Made by a program: the position numbers and the translations under genes
Assembly (NCBI RefSeq): GCF_000719135.1
Contig: NZ_JOEK01000005.1
Location: 124,001 to 188,000, forward strand
Direction: 5' to 3'
DNA length: 64,000 nt
DNA from: Streptomyces avicenniae
GTDB lineage: Bacteria; Actinomycetota; Actinomycetes; Streptomycetales; Streptomycetaceae
Shown here: in pieces, positions 42,588 through 51,788 of the stretch
Position numbering within the stretch: the stretch's first letter is position 1
How the letters are laid out: every line of letters begins with the position of its first letter
Notes under the pieces: generated by a model
Databases searched by the model: none
Told to the model about the DNA's origin: nothing
The model's input: the letters and a program-made list of their open reading frames with translations, nothing else

Positions 42588-43460
42588 ATGACCGACGGTA
42601 CGGATGTGGTCGTGGTGTTCGGCGGCACCGGGCGGCAGGGCGGCGCCGTGGCGCGTGAACTGCTGCGGCGCGGGCGGACGGTGCGCGCGGTCGTGCGTGA
42701 CCCGTCCTCGGACGGCGCCCGCTCGCTCGCCGGGGCGGGGGCGGAGCTGGCGACCGGGGACATGGACGACGCGGCCTCCCTCGACGCCGCGCTGCGCGGC
42801 GCGTACGGCGTCTACAGCGTGCAGACGTTCACCGGTCCCGACGGCCCGGAGGGCGAGGTCAGGCAGGGCGGGCTCGTCGCGGAGGCCGCCGCCCGCGCGG
42901 GGGTGTCGCAGTTCGTCTACGGCTCGGTCGGCGGCGCGGAACGGGGCAGCGGCGTGGCGCACTTCGAGTCCAAGGGCCGGGTCGAGCGGCGGATCGAGGC
43001 GCTGGGGCTCCCGGCGACGATCCTGCGCCCCGTCTTCTTCATGGAGAACTTCCAGGGGCCGCTCGGTCCTGCGCGCCGGGACGGCGCCCTGGTGCTCGCC
43101 CTGCCGCTGCGGCCGACGACGGCGCTCCAGATGATCGCGGTCGCGGACGTCGGGGTGCTGGCGGCCGACGCGTTCGACGACCCGGCGGGCCATCTCGACC
43201 GGCGGATCGAGATCGCGGGGGACGAGCTGACGGGGCCGCGGATGGCCGAGGTGTTCGCGGAGGTGGCCGGGGAGCCGGTGCGGTGGGAGACGACGCCCGT
43301 CGAGGACGTGCGGGCGCGGGACGAGGAGTCGGCCACGATGTTCACGTGGTTCGACACCCGCGGGTACGCGGCGGACCTGCCCGCGCTGCGGGCGCAGCGG
43401 CCCGAGCTGCGGACGCTGGCCGTGTGGGCGCGGGACAACTGGGCGCCGCCGGGGCGGTGA
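42588..43460 (+). CDS. NmrA-like NAD(P)-binding protein
   Basis: 290 residues; CGGAGGGACGGAG precedes the ATG. Rossmann motif VFGGTGRQGGAVARELLRRG and an atypical SDR pattern without the YxxxK pair (GVSQFVYGSVGGAERGSGVA; HFESKGRVERRIEALGLPAT). NmrA/HSCARG relatives sense NADPH or act as quinone reductases. It is divergent from the MarR gene. Confidence 0.9.
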   Translation: MTDGTDVVVVFGGTGRQGGAVARELLRRGRTVRAVVRDPSSDGARSLAGAGAELATGDMDDAASLDAALRGAYGVYSVQTFTGPDGPEGEVRQGGLVAEAAARAGVSQFVYGSVGGAERGSGVAHFESKGRVERRIEALGLPATILRPVFFMENFQGPLGPARRDGALVLALPLRPTTALQMIAVADVGVLAADAFDDPAGHLDRRIEIAGDELTGPRMAEVFAEVAGEPVRWETTPVEDVRARDEESATMFTWFDTRGYAADLPALRAQRPELRTLAVWARDNWAPPGR

Positions 43461-43637
43461 TGGGCCCTCCCGGCCGCGCACCGGCGATTGTCAGTGCCTC
43501 CGGTTAGGCTCACGGCGCCGCCTGTCCTCGTGGGGGGAGGACGGGCGGCGGCGAGGCGCCGAGGGGGCAGTGACGGGCCCCTGAGGTGTGGTGACGACGG
43601 CTGACCGGGTGGAGCGGTGGAAGGGAGGTGGGGCGCG

Positions 43638-43823
43638 GTGGACGTCGCCGAGGCGCGAAGGGCCCCGGGGGACGACGAGCTGGCCAAGGGCTCGGGGACC
43701 ACGGGTGTCGTGCCGGAGTTCGGGCTGCTCACGGCGGACGTCGGCGGGGCGTTCATCGCGTTGCCGGTACGGAGGAGGGGGACGCCGGGCGGGTGGCTGT
43801 CGAGGGCGGGAGGGGGGTCCTGA
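43638..43823 (+). CDS. Possible small protein (61 aa)
   Basis: GTG at 43638 behind an excellent ribosome site (AAGGGAGGTGGGG). The product (GDDELAKGSGTTGVVPEFGL, then LTADVGGAFIALPVRRRGTP) is less Arg-rich than random translation of this DNA. Not recognised. The remaining gap 43461-43966 shows nothing else. Confidence 0.4.
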   Translation: MDVAEARRAPGDDELAKGSGTTGVVPEFGLLTADVGGAFIALPVRRRGTPGGWLSRAGGGS

Positions 43824-43966
43824 CGGGGGGCGACACGAAGCGGCGCGGGCGCGTGGCCGACCGGCGGGCGCCGGGGCCGACGCCGACGCCCGGGGGGTGA
43901 TCCGGTCCCCGCCGTCGCGCGGGACGGGGACCGGCGGCTCGCCTCCCGGGGGCGCGGCGGCCGGGC

Positions 43967-44797
43967 TCAGCTCAGCAGGGCGTTCAGTTCGGTGTACGGG
44001 AGGGCGTCCTCCAGCGAGGTGTAGGTGCCGGGGCCGTACGCCTCGTCGGCGGCGCGGCGCACCACCGCGTAGGCCGCCTCGGCGACGGCCGCGCCGAGGC
44101 TGACGCGGGCGGCCCCGGCCGCGGCCAGGTCGGGGACGGGCGGGGAGCCGGGCACGCCGGAGACGTTCAGCGGCACGGTGAGTTCCCGCGCGAGCGCCGA
44201 CACCGTGGGCAGGTCGCGCACGTGCGGGACGAAGACGCCGTCCGCGCCCGCCGCCACGTAGGCCGCCGCGCGGTCCAGCGTGGCGCGCAGGCGGTCGGCG
44301 GGGTCGCCGACCTGGCGGAGGTAGGTGTCCACGCGCGCGTTGAGGAACAGGGGGACGCCCGCGGCGTCCGCCGCCTCACGGGCGGCGCGCAGCCGCTCGG
44401 CCTGCTCGGCGACGGGCCGTAGCGGGCCACGGCCCTCCGTGTCGGCGTCCTCGATGTTCACGCCGACGGCACCGGCGGCCAGGACGCCGCGCACGGTCAC
44501 GGCGACGTCGTCGGGGCTCGCGCCGAAACCGGTCTCGATGTCGGCCGTCACCGGGAGGTCCACCGAGGCGGCGACACGGGCGATCAGCTCAAGCGCCAGG
44601 GCGCGCGGCAGCCCGCCCCCGTCCGCCGCGCCGAGGCCCCAGGCGACACCGGCGCTCGTCGTGGCCACGGCGGGGGCGCCGGCCGCCGCGACGATCCGCG
44701 CCCCGGCGGCGTCCCAGACGTTGGCGAGGACGAGGACGGGCCGGTCGGGGGCGTGCAGGGCGTGGAGGAGGCGGGCCTTGTCATGCTGTGCGGTCAT
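43967..44797 (-). CDS. Isocitrate lyase/PEP mutase family enzyme
   Basis: 276 residues. TIM barrel with VLANVWDAAGARIVAAAG, VTADIETGFG and GVNIEDADTEGRG; metal-binding Asp/Glu residues are present. The usual KKCGH lyase loop is absent, as in PEP mutase-like and carboxyphosphonoenolpyruvate-type members, so the reaction is unclear. Stands alone. Confidence 0.9.
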   Translation of the reverse strand: MTAQHDKARLLHALHAPDRPVLVLANVWDAAGARIVAAAGAPAVATTSAGVAWGLGAADGGGLPRALALELIARVAASVDLPVTADIETGFGASPDDVAVTVRGVLAAGAVGVNIEDADTEGRGPLRPVAEQAERLRAAREAADAAGVPLFLNARVDTYLRQVGDPADRLRATLDRAAAYVAAGADGVFVPHVRDLPTVSALARELTVPLNVSGVPGSPPVPDLAAAGAARVSLGAAVAEAAYAVVRRAADEAYGPGTYTSLEDALPYTELNALLS

Positions 44798-44873
44798 CCG
44801 CCCATACCAGCACCGGCCGACGGCCGGGACCAGCGGGATTCGGACGTGAACACCCGGCCGGGAGCGCGCGTCT

Positions 44874-45539
44874 TCAGGGGCGGCGGAGCCGCACGCACAG
44901 GAAGACCGGCAGGTGGTGCGTCTTGTCGTACCGGCGCGGTTCGGTGTGCCTGGCCTCCTCGGTGGCGCGTGGCTCGCGCAGTTCCTCCAGGACGAAACCG
45001 GCGCCGAGCAGTTCGCAGGGGAACGTCTCCGGCGTCATCCGCCCCGGGACGAGGGCGAATCCGTCACCGAAGGGCAGCTCGACCCGCTCCTCGGCGAAGG
45101 AGGAGCCGCCGAAGTGGACCCGGTCGTCCGTCGGATGCGTGGTGGAGACGAGGAGCGTCCCGCCGGGCAGCAGGACGCGCCGGATCGCGGAGAGCAACTG
45201 CGCGCGAGCGAGCAGGTGGTGGTGGACGAGGCCCGCGACCACGAGGTCGAACGACGCGTCCGCCAGGAAGTGCAGTGGCTCCTCCAGGTCGTGACGGTGC
45301 AGGGCGGCGCCGTCCCCGAGCCGTTCCCCTGCGGCGTCGAGCAGGCTCTGGCTGCCGTCCACGCCGACGATCCTGGCGGCCCCTCGCTCGCGCAGCGCGG
45401 CGGCGAGGTGGCCCGCGCCGCACCCGAGGTCCAGCACGTGCCGCCCCGTCACGTCACCGGCGGGACCGAGCATGGCCGGGCGCTCGGTGTACGCGTTGTA
45501 GGCACTGTCCGTCGCCTGGGCGGCGAACTGCCTGCCCAT
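44874..45539 (-). CDS. Class I SAM-dependent methyltransferase
   Basis: 221 residues. Motif I is VLDLGCGAGHLAAALRERGA, then VGVDGSQSLLDAA, the acidic pair HDLEEPLHF and FDLVVAGLVHHHL. It resembles the ubiE/small-molecule group. The ATG at 45539 has only a weak ribosome site; an upstream start is possible. Substrate unknown. Confidence 0.88.
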   Translation of the reverse strand: MGRQFAAQATDSAYNAYTERPAMLGPAGDVTGRHVLDLGCGAGHLAAALRERGAARIVGVDGSQSLLDAAGERLGDGAALHRHDLEEPLHFLADASFDLVVAGLVHHHLLARAQLLSAIRRVLLPGGTLLVSTTHPTDDRVHFGGSSFAEERVELPFGDGFALVPGRMTPETFPCELLGAGFVLEELREPRATEEARHTEPRRYDKTHHLPVFLCVRLRRP

Positions 45540-45600
45540 CTCGCCGTGGTACGCGGTCGCCGGTGTCGTCCGGTCATCCGAGCAGAGGCGGGAACGGCGC

Positions 45601-45634
45601 GGAGCCCGCCCGCCGGTGAGGGCGGACGGGCTCC
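45601..45634 (-). terminator. Terminator after the DHA2-type MFS gene
   Basis: GGAGCCCG and CGGGCTCC flank an inner CCGCC/GGCGG pairing, giving a long imperfect stem 33 nt after the MFS stop. Confidence 0.7.
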
Positions 45635-45666
45635 GTGCGGACTGATGGACGGGCGGGCGGGGGCCG

Positions 45667-47295
<1,629 letters not shown>

Positions 47296-47297
47296 TT

Positions 47298-47327
47298 ACT
47301 TGCCGCCCGGCAAGTGTCGGTTACTCT
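47298..47327. promoter_or_regulatory. TetR operator over the tetR promoter
   Basis: ACTTGCC-GCCC-GGCAAGT is a perfect 7-bp dyad (47298-47315), 27 nt from the MFS start. On the plus strand it overlaps TTGCCG (47300), with 16 nt to TACTCT (47322), a good -35/-10 pair for the tetR gene. Binding there would shut both genes. Confidence 0.65.
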
Positions 47328-47404
47328 TGGGGACGGTAGAACGGTCACTAGCCGGTCGTCAAGTTAGTTGGCGCCGCCGGCCCGTCGGTCCCCGAGGAGA
47401 AGGC

Positions 47405-48052
47405 ATGGCTCACGGCCACCAGCAGCGCAGGTCGGACACCCGGCAGCGCATCCAGGACGTCGCCCTGGAGCTGTTTGCCGAACAGGGATACGAGAAGACG
47501 TCCCTGCGCGAGATCGCGGAACGGCTCGGTGTCACCAAGGCGGCGCTCTACTACCACTTCAAGGCCAAGGAGGACATCGTCATCAGCCTCTTCGAGGACC
47601 TGACCCGTCCGATCGACGAGGTGGCCGCGTGGGGAAGGAGCCAGCCCCCGACGCTGGAGACACGCCTGGAGATCCTGCGCCGCTACAGCGCCGCCCTCCA
47701 CCGGGGGGCGCCCCTCTTCCGCTTCATGCAGGAGAACCAGGCGACGGTGCGCGAGCTGAGCGTGGGCGCGACCTTCAAGCACCGCATGATGGCGATGACC
47801 GACCTGATGACCAGCCCCGACGCCCCCGTGACCGACCAGGTCCGCTGCCTGACCGCACTGTTCGCCGTGCACGCCAGCCTCTTCTGGGCCCACTTCATCG
47901 ACGCCGACGAGGACGAGATGAGCCGGGCGTCCCTCACCGTCGCGACCGAGCTGGTCACCTCCTCGTACGAGGCGCGCGAGGCCCCGGCGGCCGAGCCCGG
48001 GGCGGCCGGGGCCCCGGCGCCCGAGGCGGCGCCGGGGACCGCCGGGGTCTGA
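47405..48052 (+). CDS. TetR-family repressor of the MFS exporter
   Basis: 215 residues, GAGGAGAAGG before the ATG. DNA-binding domain RIQDVALELFAEQGYEKTSL, then REIAERLGVTKAALYYHFKA; the C-terminal ligand domain ends in an Ala/Pro/Glu-rich tail. Likely released from DNA by the pump substrate. Confidence 0.93.
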   Translation: MAHGHQQRRSDTRQRIQDVALELFAEQGYEKTSLREIAERLGVTKAALYYHFKAKEDIVISLFEDLTRPIDEVAAWGRSQPPTLETRLEILRRYSAALHRGAPLFRFMQENQATVRELSVGATFKHRMMAMTDLMTSPDAPVTDQVRCLTALFAVHASLFWAHFIDADEDEMSRASLTVATELVTSSYEAREAPAAEPGAAGAPAPEAAPGTAGV

Positions 48053-48068
48053 CGGGCCTCCCGCCCCG

Positions 48069-49289
48069 TCACCCGGCCGTGAGGACGGTGCGCAGCGCGC
48101 CGAGCGCCTGCTCCAGCTCCTCGCGGGTGACGGTGAGCGGCGGCGCGACGCGGATCGTCGAGCCGTGCGTGTCCTTCACGAGGACGCCCTCGCCCAGCAG
48201 CCGCTCGCCGATCTGGCGGCCGGTGCCGATGGCCGGGTCGATGTCCACGCCCGCCCACAGGCCGCGCGCCCGGTGCGCGAGGACGCCGTGGCCGTGCAGG
48301 GCGGCCAGGCCCTCGTCCAGCACCACGCCCAGTTCGGCGGCCCGCCGCTGGTAGGTGCCGGTGCGCAGCAGCTCGACCACGGCCGTGCCGACGGCGGCGG
48401 CCAGCGGGTTGCCGCCGAACGTCGAGCCGTGCTGTCCTGGCCGCAGCACGGCGAGGACGTCCCGGCGGCCGACGACGGCCGAGACCGGCACGATCCCGCC
48501 GCCCAGCGCCTTGCCGAGGAGCAGCAGGTCGGGCAGGACGCCCTCGTGGTCCACGGCCAGGGTGGTGCCGGTACGGCCGAGGCCCGACTGGATCTCGTCG
48601 GCGACGAAGAGGCATCCGGCGCGGGTGGTCAGCTCGCGGACGCCCGCGAGGTAGCCGTCGTCGGGGATGATCACGCCCGCCTCGCCCTGGATGGGCTCGA
48701 TGAGGACGGCGGCGGTGGAGTCGTCCACGGCGGCGGTGAGCGCGGCCAGGTCGTTGTAGGGGACGACGCGGAAGCCGGGCGTGTAGGGGCCGAAGCCGTC
48801 GCGGGCCTCCGGGTCGGTGGAGAAGCTGACGAGCGTGGTGGTGCGGCCGTGGAAGTTGCCCGCCGCGACGACGATCGTGGCCTGGCTCTCCGGGATGCCC
48901 TTGACCTCGTAGGCCCACTTGCGGGCGACCTTGACCGCGCTCTCGACCGCCTCGGCGCCGGTGTTCATCGGCAGGGTCGTCTCCAGGCCGGTGAGGGCGG
49001 CCAGGCTCTCGGCGAATCCGGCGAGCCGGTCGTTGTGGAAGGCGCGGGAGGTCAGCGTCACGCGGTCGAGCTGGTGGCGGGCGGCCTCGACGAGCGCGGG
49101 GTGGCGGTGCCCGAAGTTGAGCGCCGAGTAGCCCGCGAGCATGTCGAGGTAGCGGCGGCCCTCCACGTCCTCGACCCAGGCGCCCTCGGCGCGGGCGACG
49201 ACGACGGGCAGCGGGTGGTAGTTGTGCGCGAGGACGGGCTGCTCCGCGCGGATCAGCTCGGCGGAGCCGCGGAGCGGGGCGAGGGTCAT
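48069..49289 (-). CDS. rocD: Ornithine aminotransferase
   Basis: 406 residues; the ATG at 49289 overlaps the ddaH stop (ATGA). Class III aminotransferase with LDMLAGYSALNFGHRHPALV, PMNTGAEAVESAVKVARKW, DEIQSGLGRTG and PLP Lys in LGKALGGG. It turns ornithine and 2-oxoglutarate into glutamate semialdehyde and glutamate. Paired with a dimethylargininase it forms an arginine/methylarginine breakdown unit. Confidence 0.93.
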   Translation of the reverse strand: MTLAPLRGSAELIRAEQPVLAHNYHPLPVVVARAEGAWVEDVEGRRYLDMLAGYSALNFGHRHPALVEAARHQLDRVTLTSRAFHNDRLAGFAESLAALTGLETTLPMNTGAEAVESAVKVARKWAYEVKGIPESQATIVVAAGNFHGRTTTLVSFSTDPEARDGFGPYTPGFRVVPYNDLAALTAAVDDSTAAVLIEPIQGEAGVIIPDDGYLAGVRELTTRAGCLFVADEIQSGLGRTGTTLAVDHEGVLPDLLLLGKALGGGIVPVSAVVGRRDVLAVLRPGQHGSTFGGNPLAAAVGTAVVELLRTGTYQRRAAELGVVLDEGLAALHGHGVLAHRARGLWAGVDIDPAIGTGRQIGERLLGEGVLVKDTHGSTIRVAPPLTVTREELEQALGALRTVLTAG

Positions 49290-50251
49290 GGCGTGGCCTC
49301 CTGGACCGGGGCGGTGGGGATCGGGGCGGTGAGGACCGGCGTGGGGGGAACGGTGGTGGTGACAGGAGTGGTGACGGGTGCGGGCGGGACGCGGGCGGGC
49401 CTGATCTCCTGAGTGCAGCACTTGATGCCGCCCCCGGCCTTGTGCAACTCCGACAGATCCACGGGAACCGGTACGTATCCGCGCTGCGCGAGCTGCGTGG
49501 CGAGGCCGGTGGCGCGCGGCGCGAGGAAGACGTGACGGCCGTCGGAGACCGAGTTCAGACCGAACGCGAGGGCGTCCGCCTCGTCCGCCACCACGGCGTC
49601 GGGGAACAGCAGCCGCAGCACGGCGCGGCTGCCGGGGGAGAAGGCCCCCGGCCAGTAGGCGACGTTCCGGTCGTCCAGCGCGAACAGGGCCACGTCCAGG
49701 TGGTAGAAGCGCGGATCGACCAGCCGCAGGGACACGACGGGGACGCCGAAGAACTCCTGCGCCCGCGCGTGGGCCGTGCGCGTGGTCCGGAATCCGTGCC
49801 CGGCGAGCAGCAGCCCGGCCACCGGCACGAAGTCGCCCTCGCCCTCGCAGACGGCGCCGGCCGGGCGGACGGTGTAGCCCGCCGCCGCGAACCAGCGGGC
49901 GTACCGCGCGGCCTCGGGGCGCCGCTGCGGGGCGTGGAAGCGGGAGCCGAGGACGCGTCCGTCGAGGGTCACGGCGGCGTTCGCCGCGAAGACCATGTCG
50001 GGCAGTCCCGGGACGGGCGGGACGGTCTCCACGGTGTGGCCGTACCGCTCGTAGGTCCGCATCAGGGTGGCCCACTGGGCGCGGGCGAGGGTCGTGTCGG
50101 CCGCCGTGCCGGGGACCATCCAGGGGTTGATGGCGTACTCGACGGCGAAGTGGCGGGGCTCGCAGGTCAGGTAGTGCCGTGGGCGCGCGGTGCGCGTCGG
50201 CGGTGACGGTGACGGTGACGGCGGGACGAGGGGTACGGGGATCGTGGGCAC
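49286..50251 (-). CDS. ddaH: Dimethylargininase (DDAH-like)
   Basis: 321 residues; GTG at 50251 behind GGGAGG. The guanidine-modifying fold shows INPWMVPGTAADTTLARAQW, FAANAAVTLDGRVLGSRF, FYHLDVALF with the catalytic His, and GGGIKCCTQEIRP with the catalytic Cys. It would hydrolyse methylated arginines to citrulline. The last 30 residues are a Pro/Thr repeat tail outside the family fold. Confidence 0.9.
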   Translation of the reverse strand: MPTIPVPLVPPSPSPSPPTRTARPRHYLTCEPRHFAVEYAINPWMVPGTAADTTLARAQWATLMRTYERYGHTVETVPPVPGLPDMVFAANAAVTLDGRVLGSRFHAPQRRPEAARYARWFAAAGYTVRPAGAVCEGEGDFVPVAGLLLAGHGFRTTRTAHARAQEFFGVPVVSLRLVDPRFYHLDVALFALDDRNVAYWPGAFSPGSRAVLRLLFPDAVVADEADALAFGLNSVSDGRHVFLAPRATGLATQLAQRGYVPVPVDLSELHKAGGGIKCCTQEIRPARVPPAPVTTPVTTTVPPTPVLTAPIPTAPVQEATP

Positions 50252-50330
50252 GGCGGCGTCCTCCCGGTTCCTGTGGAGGGGGATGCGACGGCGGGGGTGA
50301 GGCCTCCCGCTGGCCTGCGCGGTATCCGGG

Positions 50331-50383
50331 GGGAATGTTGGGAATGCGGGGAACGCGCGGATTACAGGGAATGCAGGGAATGC
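50331..50383. repeat. GGGAATG repeats upstream of ddaH
   Basis: GGGAATG occurs at 50331, 50340, 50367 and 50376, with GGGGAACGC between (50348). They lie 80-132 nt upstream of the ddaH start in the gap after the Lrp gene. Phased short repeats suit an Lrp-type octamer, so they may be its sites. Confidence 0.45.
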
Positions 50384-50474
50384 GAGGTCTACCCCCCACG
50401 GTAGGAACGCTCACCCTCCGCGACAAGGAACCGGGATTGCGCGTCCGCGCAGCGTCGTTGCGTCGCCGCCCGTT

Positions 50475-50954
50475 TCAGCGGCTGTTCGTTGCGCCCGCCT
50501 CCGGGCTGGTGGGGATGAGGTGGGAGAGGACGATCTGGCTGACCGTCTTGCGGATGAACGGCTCGGCCCTGATGCGCTCCAGCACCTCCTCGAAGTGGCC
50601 GATGTCGCTGGCCCTGATGTGCAGGAGCGCGTCCGCGCCGCCGGTCACCGTCATGGCGGCGGTGATCTCCGGATGGTTGCGGACCACCTCGGCGAGACGG
50701 CGTGGCGGTGCGGCGCCGACGCAGTACACCTCGACGTACGCCTCGGTGCGCCAGCCGAGCGCGGCCGGGGTGACGACCGTGGTGAAGCCGGTGATCACGC
50801 CCGCCTCGCGCAGCCGGTCCACGCGGCGTTTGACGGCGGGGGCCGACAGGCCGATGGCGGCGCCGATCTCGGCGAAGGTGCTGCGCGCGTTGGCGACGAG
50901 GGCGGTCACGATGCGGCGGTCGAGGTCGTCCAGGGTCATCGCGGGGCGTGTCAT
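50475..50954 (-). CDS. Lrp/AsnC-family regulator
   Basis: 159 residues; ATG at 50939 is an alternative start. Helix-turn-helix STFAEIGAAIGLSAPAVKRR, then VDRLREAGVITGF; RAM ligand domain with VTGGADALLHI. Lrp proteins sense amino acids, and this one lies upstream of ddaH-rocD, its probable targets. Confidence 0.92.
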   Translation of the reverse strand: MTRPAMTLDDLDRRIVTALVANARSTFAEIGAAIGLSAPAVKRRVDRLREAGVITGFTTVVTPAALGWRTEAYVEVYCVGAAPPRRLAEVVRNHPEITAAMTVTGGADALLHIRASDIGHFEEVLERIRAEPFIRKTVSQIVLSHLIPTSPEAGATNSR

Positions 50955-51324
50955 CGTCGGGGGATCCTCCGTCCGGCGGGGTGGCGGCCGGTGCGGCGCG
51001 CGGCCGGACGCCCGTACCGGACGAGTGTCCGCCCGTCACCCCGCGCCGTGGACCCCGGGCGCCGCCCCGTCACTCTCCCGGGCCACGGGGAGGTCAGGGC
51101 CGGGTCCTGCGCGAGCAACGGACCGGGCCGTCGGACCGCCCGGCGCACGCGCGCGGGCGAGACGCCGCATGGTCAGGTTCGGGCGGTGGTGAACGGTCAC
51201 CGGCAGTGCCCGTCCGGTCAGCGGCAGCCGATCAACGTGAGCGCTTCGTCCCCGAGCTGCCCCGGGGAACAGCTCGTCCCGCGGCAGCGCCCGGCGACTG
51301 TCCCTTCCCCCCGGCCCGTGACCG
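50955..51324. other. 370-nt gap with one hairpin
   Basis: No coding frame here looks real. GAGCTG and CAGCTC form a 6-bp stem at 51254-51275 that may end transcription of the reductase-like gene. The Lrp promoter should lie near 50960-51050. Confidence 0.4.
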
Positions 51325-51750
51325 TCAGTGCTCGCCTTCGCGGCGCAGCTCGACCACGGGTATCAGCCGCTGGGTGCGGGACTGGTGCTCGGTGAGGAAG
51401 GGGCGTATGCGGGCGGCCTCCGCGAACAGCTCGTCCCGCTCGCGCCCGGACGGCACGACCGCCGTCGCGCGGAACCGCTCGGCGCCGAGCTCCACCTCGA
51501 CGGCCGGGTTCGCGACGAGGTTGTGGAACCAGGCCGGGTGCCGCGCCGCGCCGTTGGCCGAGGCGATGACGCACAGCCGCTCCCCCAGCCGCAGGAACCC
51601 GAGCGGGGTCGTGCGCGGCTCGCCGCTGCGCGCGCCGATGTGCGTCAGCAGCAGGAGCACCGCGGCGTCCATCGCGTCGGCGACCTTGCCCGTGCCCCGC
51701 TGCTCCCTGAACTCCGTGATGACCCGCTGGTCGAACGCGCTCTGTTCCAT
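51325..51750 (-). CDS. Deazaflavin (F420)-dependent nitroreductase-family protein
   Basis: 141 residues. LLLLTHIGARSGEPRTTPLG, ANGAARHPAWFHNLVANPAV and EVELGAERF match the DDN/Rv3547-type split-barrel family. These bind F420, which actinomycetes make, and reduce quinones or nitro compounds. ATG at 51750 preferred to earlier codons because it begins the family N-terminus. Confidence 0.92.
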   Translation of the reverse strand: MEQSAFDQRVITEFREQRGTGKVADAMDAAVLLLLTHIGARSGEPRTTPLGFLRLGERLCVIASANGAARHPAWFHNLVANPAVEVELGAERFRATAVVPSGRERDELFAEAARIRPFLTEHQSRTQRLIPVVELRREGEH

Positions 51751-51788
51751 GCGGAGAGTGAAGCACACCCCTCTGACAATGCTCCGCG

